From Brevundimonas vesicularis NBRC 12165 (GTDB lineage: Bacteria > Pseudomonadota > Alphaproteobacteria > Caulobacterales > Caulobacteraceae), in the NCBI RefSeq assembly GCF_001592205.1, contig NZ_BCWM01000004.1, positions 62,001 to 126,000 of the forward strand: a stretch of DNA of 64,000 nucleotides. Direction: 5' to 3'. How positions within the stretch are numbered: the stretch's first letter is position 1; every line of letters starts with the position of its first letter. The notes below the pieces were generated by a model that saw nothing but the letters and a program-made list of their open reading frames with translations, searched no databases and was not told the origin of the DNA. The position numbers and the translations under genes were made by a program. Shown piece by piece: positions 19,482 through 28,612 of the stretch.

Positions 19482-20741
19482 CTACGCCTTGGGCTTGTCG
19501 GCGGGGGGCGTATCCGCCGACGGTTTGGCCGAGGGCTCCGGCGCCAGCACAGCCGGCACCTGAGACTCCGAGATCGTCGTCTGGGGGATGAAGGGCTGGT
19601 CCGCCGGGCGCTCGCCCAGCCGGGTCCAGGCATCGGCGCCGCGCCCGCGCTGACGCCCCAGTTCGAACATGGCCGTCATGGTCTCCTGATCGAACTTCAG
19701 GCTGGAGGCGGCGACATTGTCCGGAATGGCCGACAGCGCCATGTCCAGCCCATTGCGCCGCGCGAACGCCGCCGTCACCGCCAAATGGATGCGCAGCGAC
19801 GACTTGCTCATGCTGTCATAGGTCCGCGCCAGGATACCCGACAGGCGGCCGGGCGTAACACCGTCGTTGCGGCCGACTTGGCCGTTGACGATGACATAGA
19901 GGGCGCCGACGCGGCCTTCGTCCTTTGGGCGGGTCCAAAGCATCAGGTCTTCAGGAATAGCCAGGAACGGCGTGTTGACGCCGCCGTCGACGTGCATTTC
20001 CAGAACCACCTTGTCGTCGTCCTGAAGCCCGGCGATCAGCACAGGAGGAAAGACGCCGGGAATGCTGGCTGAGGCGACCAGCACCTCTTTGAAAAGCTCG
20101 CGGGCGTTCTCGTCGCCCTGGGTCGCCAAGAGACCCATGTCCCAGATGACGGTTTCCTCGCTGTCCAGATCGGTCGTCGCCACCAGCAGCCGGCGACCCT
20201 TGGCGTGCTCGCGCGCGACGGCCTGCATCAGTTCAGGGGTGACGTTGTCATCCACCAGATTGCGCAGGACCTGCGACGAGAACAGGCTCGGGTTCAGGAA
20301 GGCGGCGAAACTGCGCCAGCTCAGCAAATTGCTGGCGGCGCCGCTGGTATAGGCGTGCTGAAGTTCGTCGTCCCAATCCGATCCAAGAAAGGCGAACGGA
20401 GCGGCAAGCGCCCCCGTGCTGACGCCGGTGACGACATCGAACGCGGGGCGATCGCCCTGTTCGGTCCAACCGACCAGAAGCCCGGCGCCGTAGGCCCCGT
20501 TTGCGCCGCCGCCAGACAGCGCCAAGATCGACGTCGGTTTGTCGGGCCGAAGTCGCTGACCGATTTCCTGGGTGAAGGCCTGCAGGCGCGCGCTGTCGCT
20601 GGCGCGGATGCGAGGGTCTTCCGCCTTGACGAGCGTGCCGTCGGTGATGCGGAGGGGGCCGGTCGGGCGATCTAGCGTTCCACACGCCGAAAGGGCCAAG
20701 GCCATGAGGACGCCGAACAGGCCTGATCCAATCCGCCGCAT
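19482..20741 (-). CDS. Patatin-like phospholipase lipoprotein
   Basis: A 419-residue lipid acyl hydrolase. Lipoprotein signal with lipobox LSAC (residues 17-20). Oxyanion loop SGGGANGAYGAG (76-87), nucleophile Ser108 in GVSTG, catalytic Asp252 in VDGG. This Ser-Asp dyad is complete, so the enzyme should be active. The C-terminal 40 residues are Pro/Ala-rich. Anchoring in an envelope membrane is inferred from the lipobox. Confidence 0.92.
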   Translation of the reverse strand: MRRIGSGLFGVLMALALSACGTLDRPTGPLRITDGTLVKAEDPRIRASDSARLQAFTQEIGQRLRPDKPTSILALSGGGANGAYGAGLLVGWTEQGDRPAFDVVTGVSTGALAAPFAFLGSDWDDELQHAYTSGAASNLLSWRSFAAFLNPSLFSSQVLRNLVDDNVTPELMQAVAREHAKGRRLLVATTDLDSEETVIWDMGLLATQGDENARELFKEVLVASASIPGVFPPVLIAGLQDDDKVVLEMHVDGGVNTPFLAIPEDLMLWTRPKDEGRVGALYVIVNGQVGRNDGVTPGRLSGILARTYDSMSKSSLRIHLAVTAAFARRNGLDMALSAIPDNVAASSLKFDQETMTAMFELGRQRGRGADAWTRLGERPADQPFIPQTTISESQVPAVLAPEPSAKPSADTPPADKPKA

Positions 20742-20891
20742 TTCTTGAGTTCCGGTTCCGTGTGAACGCCGGCTTCTACCGCGTCCTTGCCAATCCTGTC
20801 ATCAAGGCGATGAACAAGCGTCGCCGTTTGAAACCGTCGCAGGCCGGGTGTGTTCTCATCGGCAGGACAAACCAAACTGCTGGAGATACAC

Positions 20892-21131
20892 ATGGTTGAC
20901 GTTTCGCTCATCAAGGAACACCTCGAAGTCGTGGGCTCGGACGGCGGTCACGTGGGCCGGGTCGATCACGTCCTGGGCGACCAGATCGAACTGGCGAAGC
21001 TGGATTTCGCCGGCGGCTTCAAGCACCACATGATCCCGGTCAGCTGGGTCGAACGGGTTGACGACAAGCACGTTCATCTGAGCCTGACCCAAGACGACGC
21101 CAAGGCGCGCTGGACCGAGAAGCCGCACTAA
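20892..21131 (+). CDS. DUF2171 domain protein
   Basis: A 79-residue soluble protein: VDVSLIKEHLEVVGSDGGHVGRVDHVLGDQIELAKLD ... HHMIPVSWVERVDDKHVHL, a PRC-barrel-like DUF2171 protein. ATG at 20892 with GGAG 6 bases upstream. A terminator follows. Confidence 0.87.
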   Translation: MVDVSLIKEHLEVVGSDGGHVGRVDHVLGDQIELAKLDFAGGFKHHMIPVSWVERVDDKHVHLSLTQDDAKARWTEKPH

Positions 21132-21159
21132 GGCCGATCTGACGCCGATTTAATGAAGG

Positions 21160-21184
21160 CCCCGCTGCACAAGCGGGGTCTTTT
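21160..21184 (+). terminator. Intrinsic terminator after the DUF2171 gene
   Basis: CCCCGCT at 21160-21166 pairs with AGCGGGG at 21172-21178; TCTTTT follows. Confidence 0.85.
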
Positions 21185-21230
21185 GCTTATCTGAGGTATG
21201 TCGCAATGGGCGACAGTGGAGCCTGTCTTG

Positions 21231-21614
21231 ATGCGCCTGATCCTGAATATCCTCTGGCTCATCTTCGGCGGCTGGATTTCCGGCCTTCTGTGGCTGCTGG
21301 GCGGCGCGATCCTGGCGCTGACCGTCGTCGGCCTGCCGTGGACGTTCGCAGCGTGGCGCATCGCCAGCTATTCCTTCTGGCCCTTCGGCCGCGAGATCGT
21401 GTGGCAGGACACGCATCCCGTCGCTGGCTGTGTCGGCGTCGTGTTGAACGTCGTCTGGTTCGTCGTGGCCGGCTGGTACATCGCCCTGACGCATTTGATC
21501 ATCGCCGTGGCGGAGTTCGTCTCCATCATCGGCATTCCGTTCGCGCTGAAGGATCTCGAACTGGCCAAGCTGGCGCTGGCGCCGGTCGGACGCACCATCC
21601 GCGACAAAGCCTGA
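21231..21614 (+). CDS. YccF-domain inner membrane protein
   Basis: About 127 residues: MRLILNILWLIFGGWISGLLWLLGGAILALTVVGLPWTFAAWRIASYSFWPFGREIV is the YccF signature, with the paired repeat NVVWFVVAGWYIALTHLIIAVAEFVSIIGIPFALKDLELAKLALAPVG. Four hydrophobic segments. ATG at 21231 matches the family N-terminus and has GGAG 10 bases before; the in-frame ATG at 21198 is an alternative. Function unknown. Confidence 0.88.
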   Translation: MRLILNILWLIFGGWISGLLWLLGGAILALTVVGLPWTFAAWRIASYSFWPFGREIVWQDTHPVAGCVGVVLNVVWFVVAGWYIALTHLIIAVAEFVSIIGIPFALKDLELAKLALAPVGRTIRDKA

Positions 21615-21623
21615 CCCAAACGA

Positions 21624-21653
21624 AAACGCCGACGTCAGACGACGTCGGCGTTT
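21624..21653. terminator. Bidirectional terminator between yccF-like gene and fumC
   Basis: AAACGCCGACGTC and its complement GACGTCGGCGTTT form a perfect 13-bp stem with AGAC loop. A/T runs on both sides suit both converging transcripts. Confidence 0.88.
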
Positions 21654-21676
21654 CAAAAATCTCGATCTTGGAGGGG

Positions 21677-23068
21677 TCAGCCCGGCGAGATCATCTTCTC
21701 CGGCCGCACGGCTTCATCGAACTCCGCGTCCGTCAGATAGCCGCCGCCGACAGCCTCTTCGCGCAATGTTGTGCCGTTCTTGTGCGCGGTCTTGGCGATC
21801 TTGGCGCACAGGTCATAGCCGAGCTTCCCGTTCAGAGCGGTGACCAGCATCAGCGAGTTGTTCAGGCCGCGCGCAATATTGTCCTCGCGCGCCTCGATGC
21901 CGACGACGCAGTTGTCGGTGAAGCTGATAGCCGCGTCGGCGACCAGGCGCACCGACTGCAGGAAGTTGTAGGCCATCACGGGGTTGTAGACGTTCAGCTC
22001 GAAATGGCCTTGCGATCCCGCGAAGGTCAGGGCGGCGTTGTTGCCGAACACCTGGACGCAGACCTGGGTCAGGGCTTCGCATTGGGTCGGATTGACCTTG
22101 CCCGGCATGATCGACGAGCCTGGCTCGTTTTCCGGCAGCGCCAATTCGCCCAGACCCGAACGCGGGCCTGAGCCGAGGAAGCGGATGTCGTTGGCGATTT
22201 TGAACAGGCTGGCGGCGACCGTGTTGATGGCGCCGTGGCTGAAGACCATGGCGTCGTGGGCGGCCAGGGCCTCGAACTTGTTCGGGGCCGTGGTGAAGGG
22301 CAGGCCGGTGATCTCGGCGATCTGGGCCGCAACCTTCTCGGCGAAGCCGATGGGCGCGTTCAGGCCGGTGCCGACGGCGGTGCCGCCCTGCGCCAGTTCC
22401 ATCAGGGCCGGCAGCGTCTGTTCGATGCGCTTGATGCCGTTCTCGACTTGCTGCGCATAGCCGCCGAACTCTTGGCCCAGCGTCAGAGGTGTGGCGTCCT
22501 GGGTATGGGTGCGGCCGATCTTGATGATGTGGGCCCAGGCCCTGGCCTTGGCGTCCAGGGCGGCGTGCAGATGTTTCAAGGCCGGGATCAGATCGTTGAC
22601 CACCTGTTCGGCACAGGCGACGTGCATGGCCGTGGGATAGGTGTCGTTGGACGACTGGCTCATATTGACGTGGTCGTTGGGATGGACCGGCTTCTTGGAG
22701 CCCATCTCGCCACCCAGAATCTCGATCGCGCGATTCGAGATCACCTCATTGGCGTTCATGTTCGACTGGGTGCCCGAACCCGTCTGCCAGACCACCAGCG
22801 GGAAGTGGTCGTTCAGCTTGCCTTCGATAACCTCATTGGCGGCCTTGATGATGGCGTCGGCCAGGGCCGGCTCCAGCTTGCCCAGGTCACGATTGGTCTC
22901 GGCGGCCGCACGCTTGACGATGCCCAGGGCGCGCACGACCGGCAGGGGCTGCTTTTCCCAACCGATCTTGAAGTTGCCCAGCGACCGCTGCGCCTGGGCG
23001 CCCCAGTAGCGATCGGCGGCGACTTCGATCGGGCCGAAGGTGTCGGTCTCTGTGCGGACGTTGCTCAT
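21677..23068 (-). CDS. fumC: Fumarate hydratase class II
   Basis: A 463-residue tetrameric, iron-independent fumarase of the TCA cycle. Visible signatures: [20 protein letters not shown] (97-116), [24 protein letters not shown] (B-site and active His region), [16 protein letters not shown] (185-200) and the fumarate lyase signature [11 protein letters not shown] at 317-327. Full length, no anomaly. Confidence 0.97.
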   Translation of the reverse strand: MSNVRTETDTFGPIEVAADRYWGAQAQRSLGNFKIGWEKQPLPVVRALGIVKRAAAETNRDLGKLEPALADAIIKAANEVIEGKLNDHFPLVVWQTGSGTQSNMNANEVISNRAIEILGGEMGSKKPVHPNDHVNMSQSSNDTYPTAMHVACAEQVVNDLIPALKHLHAALDAKARAWAHIIKIGRTHTQDATPLTLGQEFGGYAQQVENGIKRIEQTLPALMELAQGGTAVGTGLNAPIGFAEKVAAQIAEITGLPFTTAPNKFEALAAHDAMVFSHGAINTVAASLFKIANDIRFLGSGPRSGLGELALPENEPGSSIMPGKVNPTQCEALTQVCVQVFGNNAALTFAGSQGHFELNVYNPVMAYNFLQSVRLVADAAISFTDNCVVGIEAREDNIARGLNNSLMLVTALNGKLGYDLCAKIAKTAHKNGTTLREEAVGGGYLTDAEFDEAVRPEKMISPG

Positions 23069-23176
23069 GCGCGTAAATCTCGTCTCTCAGGCGTGGCGAT
23101 GGGTTGCGCGGCGGTGTAGCACGAGAGCCATGCAGGGCAAGAAGAGCGCGGATATCCTCACACCGGCAATCGTCGC

Positions 23177-23536
23177 ATGACCGCCGGCTGGATCGGGACC
23201 GGTAAGGTCAGGGCGAGGGAGGATGGCGATGCGGTCGAGATCGTGATCGACGGCCTGACGACCCAGGCCAAATACTATAAGCCGCTGGTCTATGAATTCA
23301 TGCGCAAGGAATGGCGCGGAGCCAGGCCGTCATGGGGCGACCATGTCGTAGAAATCCGCATGGAGCATGTCGGCGAACCGCCCTGGATGGACCTCGACAA
23401 CCTGGCCAAGGCCTTGCTCGATTCCATCAAGGGCTATCTGTTCCACGACGACGCCCAGGTCGCGCGGCTGCTGGTCGAAAGACGCGAAGGCGAAAGAGAG
23501 CGGATTCTGATCCGCTCCTATCCGCGTAAAGACTGA
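23177..23536 (+). CDS. RusA-family Holliday junction endonuclease
   Basis: A 119-residue protein with the RusA core: WMDLDNLAKALLDSIKGYLFHDDAQVARLLVER. The acidic residues in DLDN and DDAQ are the family metal ligands. RusA enzymes cut four-way junctions; many are of phage origin. Here it stands alone between fumC and a convergent sspB, in conserved chromosome. Confidence 0.88.
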   Translation: MTAGWIGTGKVRAREDGDAVEIVIDGLTTQAKYYKPLVYEFMRKEWRGARPSWGDHVVEIRMEHVGEPPWMDLDNLAKALLDSIKGYLFHDDAQVARLLVERREGERERILIRSYPRKD

Positions 23537-23542
23537 CGGCGG

Positions 23543-24022
23543 CTATTTCTTGCGGAACTGGTCCAGCGAAACGACCTTGGGGCCGTCCGAAATCGGCGGC
23601 ATGTCCTGCGGCGGGGTCGGCTCGTCTTCGACCTCGTCCAGAAGCTGCGGGTCTTCGAACTGCAGCAGGAATTGGACGCTAGGATCGTAGAAGCGCGTGA
23701 TCGCGGAATAGGGGATGACCAGGCTCTTGGGCATGCCGCCGAAGCGCAGCTTGACCGAGAAACGCTCAGGCTCGACGCGCAGGTCGTCATATTGGTGCTG
23801 CAGAACGACCGTCATCTCTTCTGGATATTTCGCCAGAATGTCAGGGGCCACGCTGACGCCGACGGCGCGCGTCTTGAAGGTAATGTAGAAGTGGTGGGCG
23901 CCGGGCAGGCCCTCGGCCAGCACGCGTTCCAGCGCGGCGCGCATGACGCCGCGCAGGGCTTCCTGCGCCAGCTGTTCGTACCGCATCTCATCGACCGGAG
24001 GGGCCTGGTCGCTCATCGTCAC
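23543..24022 (-). CDS. sspB: SspB-alpha family ClpXP adaptor
   Basis: A 159-residue stringent-starvation protein B homologue: YEQLAQEALRGVMRAALERVLAEGLPGAHHFYITFKT ... FSVKLRFGGMPKSLVIPYSAITRFYDPSVQFLLQF. The folded domain binds ssrA-tagged proteins. The C-terminal tail after an acidic Pro-rich linker (PPISDGPKVVSLDQFRKK) is the usual ClpX-docking segment. It lies directly downstream of ssrA on the same strand. Confidence 0.92.
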   Translation of the reverse strand: MTMSDQAPPVDEMRYEQLAQEALRGVMRAALERVLAEGLPGAHHFYITFKTRAVGVSVAPDILAKYPEEMTVVLQHQYDDLRVEPERFSVKLRFGGMPKSLVIPYSAITRFYDPSVQFLLQFEDPQLLDEVEDEPTPPQDMPPISDGPKVVSLDQFRKK

Positions 24023-24119
24023 CTCACATCAGAGCGCGACTGATAGCGGCGCAGGGCCGTAGGCGAAAGGTGTCATGAAGGTAAAGCGCCGGGTTTCTGG
24101 CGCCAGGCTCCCGATCATC

Positions 24120-24470
24120 TTTTGGAAAGTGCCGGGGGTTCTGTTGCCAGGCCCCCCGACGGGCCCCGCCCAGGGATCTGAACCCCTAGGACTTAAGATT
24201 CGAAATCACTCGAACCGCATTACGCGGCGAGAGCGACTTCTCCAGCGAAGTTATCGTTCGCAGTTAGAAAATGGCCCGATACGGTGGGCCAGGACGAGCG
24301 AAAGCAATCCTCTTTACACGTCCGTCGATGCTAGTCGGCCCCATGCTGCCTCCGCCGATAACGCGGGGAGAAAGTTGGTGGAGCCGCCGGGAATCGCACC
24401 CGGGTCCGGTCCGCTTATTACAAGCGCGTTTATCGCTATAGTCCGGCCGAAACCGGACCAGACGAATATA
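24120..24470 (-). ncRNA. ssrA: Transfer-messenger RNA, circularly permuted two-piece form
   Basis: On the minus strand the acceptor piece comes first and ends with the T arm and CGGCTCCACCA (CCA at 24378-24376). After a short spacer the coding piece starts with GGGGCCG at 24342. The two pair as a 7-bp acceptor stem with the G3-U70 pair needed for alanyl-tRNA synthetase. The tag frame runs from 24261 to TAA at 24222-24220 and encodes ANDNFAGEVALAA; with the alanine carried by the RNA the tag is AANDNFAGEVALAA. A pseudoknot-like CCTGGCAACAG region follows. The outer ends are approximate. It rescues stalled ribosomes. Confidence 0.93.
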
Positions 24471-24507
24471 GGCGCAGCCGTGAGGCATTCCAAGCGCCGG
24501 ATTGCAC

Positions 24508-25437
24508 TCAGGCGCGGCGCCACTCCGGCGTCTGGTTTCGGAACCACGTCAACTGACGTTTGGCGTAGTTGCGGGTGGCTTGTTTTAGGGCGGCGATCGA
24601 GTCGTCGCGGGCCAGATCGCCGGACAGGTAGGCGGCCAATTCTCTGACCCCGACCGCCTTCATGGCGGGCAGGGCGGGGTGCAAGCCACGGTCCACGAGG
24701 GCTTGGACTTCCTCTATCGCTCCCTGATCAATCATCAGGTCCACACGCTGGTCGCAGTTTGCGTAGAGTTGCTGACGCTGGGGCTCTCTGACCCATCCGA
24801 TCCATGAACCCGGAGCCAACAAGGGCTGGGTGTCGGCCTTCCAGGCACTCAACGCACGGCCGCTGGCGATGAAAACACTCATGGCTCGAACCAGTCGCTG
24901 GCGGTCTCCCTGTTCGATGGCCTGCGCCGCCTCGGGATCGATCTGGGCCAGGCCCCGGCGGAAACCTGACTCGCCGAGCGCCGTGTAGTCGGCATCCATC
25001 TGATCGCGCACGCCGCTCGGCACTGCGGGAATGTCGGCCAAGCCCCGCGTCAGGCTGGTGAAATAGAGGCCAGTGCCGCCCACCAGAATGGCCGGGCGGC
25101 CTTGATCGCGGAGGTCGTCGAGCAACGTTATTACCGCGCGGCTCCAGCGTCCGACCGACCAGGCGTCGGCCGCGTCTGCGACGCCATACAGTAGATGATC
25201 GGCTTGGGCTTCATCCTCTGCCGAAGGGCGGGCCGTCAGGATGCGTAGGTCGGCGTAAAGCTGCTGGCTGTCGGCGTTGATGATCACCGCGCCCGTTTCG
25301 CGCGCCATCTTCAACGCCAGCGCCGATTTGCCCGAGGCGGTCGGGCCGGCGATCAGGGTGATTGAGGGCGGCTGGGACAAATCGTGGCTCGCGAGACGGG
25401 TTCGAGGGCGATAGAACGCGCGCATCATCGCCTGCAA
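24508..25437 (-). CDS. miaA: tRNA dimethylallyltransferase
   Basis: A 309-residue enzyme that isopentenylates A37 of tRNAs reading UNN codons. P-loop LIAGPTASGKSALA, INADSQQLYADLRILTARPS, LVGGTGLYFTSLTRGLADIP, and the C-terminal tRNA-binding end RNYAKRQLTWFRNQ are diagnostic. The ATG at 25437 is the longest form; the conserved part begins near residue 24. Divergent from the Mrp gene by 17 bases. Confidence 0.95.
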   Translation of the reverse strand: MQAMMRAFYRPRTRLASHDLSQPPSITLIAGPTASGKSALALKMARETGAVIINADSQQLYADLRILTARPSAEDEAQADHLLYGVADAADAWSVGRWSRAVITLLDDLRDQGRPAILVGGTGLYFTSLTRGLADIPAVPSGVRDQMDADYTALGESGFRRGLAQIDPEAAQAIEQGDRQRLVRAMSVFIASGRALSAWKADTQPLLAPGSWIGWVREPQRQQLYANCDQRVDLMIDQGAIEEVQALVDRGLHPALPAMKAVGVRELAAYLSGDLARDDSIAALKQATRNYAKRQLTWFRNQTPEWRRA

Positions 25438-25454
25438 GTCCCTTGGAGACCGCC

Positions 25455-26522
25455 TTGGTAGAACGCACCGCCGTCATCGCCGCCCTGGACGCCATCATCG
25501 ATCCGGTTTCCGGCCAGGGACTGGTCGCCGCCGGTCTGGTTCAGGGTCTGGTCGTGGCCGAGGATCGCGCGGGGTTTGCTCTGGAAGTCGATCACACCCA
25601 AGCGGCCGCCTACGCGCCGGTTCGTGACGCAGCGGAGGCTGCGCTGAAGGCCATTCCCGGCATGGCGCGCGTTTCGGTCATTCTAACCGCCGAGACCAAG
25701 CCTGTTGCTGCGCCGCGCACGGCGAGCCTGTCAAAGGCGGCGGTCGATCAGGGCCGCGCCAAGGCGCCCGTCCCGACCGATCGTCCGGCCCATGTCCGCC
25801 GCGTCTTGGCCGTCGCCAGCGGCAAGGGCGGGGTGGGCAAGTCCACGGTCGCCGTAAATTTGGCCGCTGCGCTTTCGGCGCGCGGGCTTTCGGTCGGCAT
25901 TCTTGACGCCGACGTGTATGGGCCGTCGCTGCCGACCATGCTGGGCATCAGCGGCCAACCCGCCTATGAGGACGGCGCCATCGTGCCGCACATCGCTCAC
26001 GGGTTGAAGGCTATGTCGGTCGGCCTGTTGACCAAGATGGACGACGCTATGATCTGGCGCGGACCGATGGCATCGCAGGCCATCACGCAGATGCTGACCC
26101 AGACGCGTTGGGGGACAGCTGATGCGCCGCTGGACGTGTTGGTGGTCGATCTGCCGCCAGGCACGGGCGACGTCCAGCTGACACTGATCCAGAAGACGCC
26201 GCTGGATGGAGCGGTGATCGTGTCGACGCCGCAGGAAGTGGCCTTGGCCGATGCGCGACGCGCCCACACCCTGTTCCAACGCGTCAATGTCCCGACGTTT
26301 GGCCTGATCGAGAACATGAGTGGGCCAGTCTTTGGTGAAGGTGGGGGGAAGGCCGAGGCCGAGCGCTTATCCATCCCGTTTCTGGGCGCCTTGCCGCTGG
26401 ACGCCGCCTTGCGGGAGGGCGGCGATGCCGGAAGACCGCCTGTCGCAACCGATCCGCAGGGCGATATCGCCGGCCGCTTCGCCGAAATAGCCACGCACGT
26501 CTCTGCGGCGCTCGGGATTTAG
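25455..26522 (+). CDS. Mrp/ApbC-type P-loop ATPase
   Basis: A 355-residue protein: N-terminal MIP18-like half (ALDAIIDPVSGQGLV ... VRDAAEAALKAIPGM), Ala/Pro linker, then the ATPase with deviant Walker A SGKGGVGKSTVAVNLAAAL, DADVYGPSLPTMLG, VVDLPPGTGDVQLTL and IVSTPQEVALADARR. The family loads iron-sulfur clusters. The loop after IENMS runs straight to GPVFGEGG, so the usual CxxC is absent. TTG at 25455 has GGAG 6 bases upstream; other starts would enter miaA. Confidence 0.92.
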   Translation: MVERTAVIAALDAIIDPVSGQGLVAAGLVQGLVVAEDRAGFALEVDHTQAAAYAPVRDAAEAALKAIPGMARVSVILTAETKPVAAPRTASLSKAAVDQGRAKAPVPTDRPAHVRRVLAVASGKGGVGKSTVAVNLAAALSARGLSVGILDADVYGPSLPTMLGISGQPAYEDGAIVPHIAHGLKAMSVGLLTKMDDAMIWRGPMASQAITQMLTQTRWGTADAPLDVLVVDLPPGTGDVQLTLIQKTPLDGAVIVSTPQEVALADARRAHTLFQRVNVPTFGLIENMSGPVFGEGGGKAEAERLSIPFLGALPLDAALREGGDAGRPPVATDPQGDIAGRFAEIATHVSAALGI

Positions 26523-26598
26523 AAAAAGCCGAGGCAGGGGGTTTTCAAACGCAACCCTGTTCGCCACCTTGGATGCTACAGATACTCAAGGAGTTCCG

Positions 26599-27696
26599 AT
26601 GAGCCTCGACGCCCTGTTCAGTCCCTTCACGATCAAGGGGCTGACCCTGCCCAACCGCATCGTCATGGCGCCCATGACGCGGTCCTTCTCGCCGAACGGC
26701 ATCCCGACCTCAGACGTCGCCGCCTATTATCGCCGTCGCGCCGAGGGCGGGGTGGGTCTAATTGTCACCGAGGGCACGGTCGTCGAGCGTCCTGCGGCGC
26801 GTAACGACGCCAATGTTCCCGTCTTCCACGGCGAAGCGCTGCCGGAGTGGAAGTCCGTGGTGGAAGAGGTTCATGCCGCCGGCGGTCTGATCGCGCCGCA
26901 AATCTGGCACGTGGGCTCGGCGAGGGGACGCGGCGAGGACTGGGCGCCGCTGGGCAAGGTAGACAGCCCGTCGGGCATGACCATGCCGGGCAAGACCAAG
27001 CTGGAGCCGATGACGGAGGAAGATGTCGCCGACACGATCGCCGCTTTCGGCCGGTCGGCCCGCGCGGCTCGCGACCTCGGCTTCGACGCCGTCGAAATCC
27101 ACGGTGCCCATGGCTATCTGATCGACCAGTTCTTCTGGGGCGGCCTAAATGCGCGCGAGGACCGCTGGGGCGGACCAACCATCGCGGACCGCGCCCGCTT
27201 CGGCGCCGAGGTCGTGAAAGCGGTGCGTGAAGGCGTCGGCGACGACATCCCCATCATCCTGCGCCTGTCGCAGTGGAAGCTTCAGGATTACACGGCCCGC
27301 ATCGCCGAGACGCCGGAGCAGATGGTCGAGTGGCTGACCCCGCTGTCGGACGCCGGCGTCGATGTATTCCATTGCTCGCAGCGCCGCTTCTGGGAGCCGG
27401 AATTCGCAGGCTCGGACCTGAATTTCGCCGGCTGGACCAAGAAGCTGATGGGCAAGCCCACGATCACCGTCGGGTCCGTGGGCCTGGACGGCGAGTTCAT
27501 CGCGGCCTTCGGCGGCGAAGGTTCAAAGCCCGCCTCGCTGGACGGTCTCCTGCGCCGTCTGGAGAACGAGGAGTTCGACCTGGTCGCCGTCGGCCGCGCG
27601 CTGCTGGCCGATCCTCAGTGGGTCGCCAAGATCCGCGACGGTCGCGAAGACGAGCTGCGCAACTTCGAGCGTTCGGACCTGATGACCCTGTCCTGA
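26599..27696 (+). CDS. NADH:flavin oxidoreductase, old yellow enzyme family
   Basis: A 365-residue FMN enzyme: LTLPNRIVMAPMTRSFSPNGIPT, LIVTEGTVV, PQIWHVGS, FDAVEIHGAHGYLIDQFFWGGLNAREDRWGG and LVAVGRALLADPQW. It reduces activated alkenes with NAD(P)H. The His in IHGAHGYL and Arg in NAREDRWGG belong to the conserved set. ATG at 26599 with AAGGAG 5 bases upstream. Physiological substrate unknown. Confidence 0.93.
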   Translation: MSLDALFSPFTIKGLTLPNRIVMAPMTRSFSPNGIPTSDVAAYYRRRAEGGVGLIVTEGTVVERPAARNDANVPVFHGEALPEWKSVVEEVHAAGGLIAPQIWHVGSARGRGEDWAPLGKVDSPSGMTMPGKTKLEPMTEEDVADTIAAFGRSARAARDLGFDAVEIHGAHGYLIDQFFWGGLNAREDRWGGPTIADRARFGAEVVKAVREGVGDDIPIILRLSQWKLQDYTARIAETPEQMVEWLTPLSDAGVDVFHCSQRRFWEPEFAGSDLNFAGWTKKLMGKPTITVGSVGLDGEFIAAFGGEGSKPASLDGLLRRLENEEFDLVAVGRALLADPQWVAKIRDGREDELRNFERSDLMTLS

Positions 27697-27715
27697 TCGT
27701 GAGACATCGAGCCGG

Positions 27716-28036
27716 TTATGCCGGCTCGACGATCACGCCCGTGCCGTAGCATAGGACCTCGGTCACGCCCGGCATGATCTCCGTCGCGTCGTAGCGGACG
27801 GCCAGGATGGCGTTGGCGCCGTGGGCCTGGGCGTGTTTGACCAGTTCGTCATAGGCTTCCTGACGCCCGGCCTCAGCCAGCTTCACATAGGCGCCGACGC
27901 GGCCGCCCAGCATGGACTGGACCCCGCCGATGGCGTCGGAAATGGCGTTGCGCGATCTCACCGTGACACCGCGAACCAGGCCGATGTGGCGGGTGACGCG
28001 AAAGCCGGGCAGGTCGTTGGTCGTGGTGACGTACAT
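27716..28036 (-). CDS. YbjQ/UPF0145 heavy-metal-binding-domain protein
   Basis: A 106-residue protein: VTTTNDLPGFRVTRHIGLVRGVTVRSRNAISDAIGGVQSMLGGRVGAY ... HAQAHGANAILAVRYDATEI ... EVLCYGTGVIVEP is the UPF0145 pattern, which forms pentamers of unknown role. It follows folA on the same strand by 9 bases. Confidence 0.9.
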   Translation of the reverse strand: MYVTTTNDLPGFRVTRHIGLVRGVTVRSRNAISDAIGGVQSMLGGRVGAYVKLAEAGRQEAYDELVKHAQAHGANAILAVRYDATEIMPGVTEVLCYGTGVIVEPA

Positions 28037-28045
28037 CTGTTTCTC

Positions 28046-28609
28046 CTAGCGGCGTTCCAGCACACGGAAGGTGAAGGCATGATCGTCCTTCTCGCCTGCC
28101 GGGTGCGATTCTGACGATACCTCGACCCAGGCTGTTTCGTCGAATGCAGGAAAGACGGCGTCGCCTTCGGGCGAGGCCTCGACCTCGGTGATGTACAGGC
28201 GCCTGGCGCGGGGCAGGGACGCCTCGAACAGGGCGGTGCCGCCGATGATGCAGATCTCATCGACGCCATCGTCCTCGGCTGTCTCGCGCCCGATCTCGAT
28301 GGCTTCGTCCAGGGTGGCGCAGACCAGCGCGCCCTTGGACATGCCGTCGGTTTCGTAGGATTCGTCACGCGTCAGCACGATGTTCAGCCGACCGGGCAAA
28401 GGCTTCAAAGGCAGGCTTTCCCATGTCTTGCGGCCCATCAGGCAGGGCTTGCCGACGGTGATGGCCTTGAAGCGCTGCAGATCGCTGCGTAGCCGCCAGG
28501 GCAGGTCGCCATTTCGGCCGATGACGCCGTTGCGTCCACGCGCGACGACCAGGGAAATGAGGGGCTGGGGCAAGAACCTTGACCGTATCGATGCGTTGAG
28601 GTGGCCCAT
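28046..28609 (-). CDS. folA: Dihydrofolate reductase
   Basis: Reduces dihydrofolate for thymidylate synthesis. ISLVVARGRNGVIGRNGDLPWRLRSDLQRFKAIT, VGKPCLMGRKTWESLP, LPGRLNIVLTR and EICIIGGTALFEASLPRARRLYITEV are diagnostic. The ATG at 28609 gives 187 residues; TTG at 28573 would start nearer the conserved N-terminus and free the space shared with the divergent gene. thyA is nearby. Confidence 0.93.
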   Translation of the reverse strand: MGHLNASIRSRFLPQPLISLVVARGRNGVIGRNGDLPWRLRSDLQRFKAITVGKPCLMGRKTWESLPLKPLPGRLNIVLTRDESYETDGMSKGALVCATLDEAIEIGRETAEDDGVDEICIIGGTALFEASLPRARRLYITEVEASPEGDAVFPAFDETAWVEVSSESHPAGEKDDHAFTFRVLERR

Positions 28610-28612
28610 CCA

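Noticed and set aside
24075..24647. Plus-strand frame over the tmRNA
   Set aside because: The tmRNA structure and tag explain this stretch; the frame is accidental.
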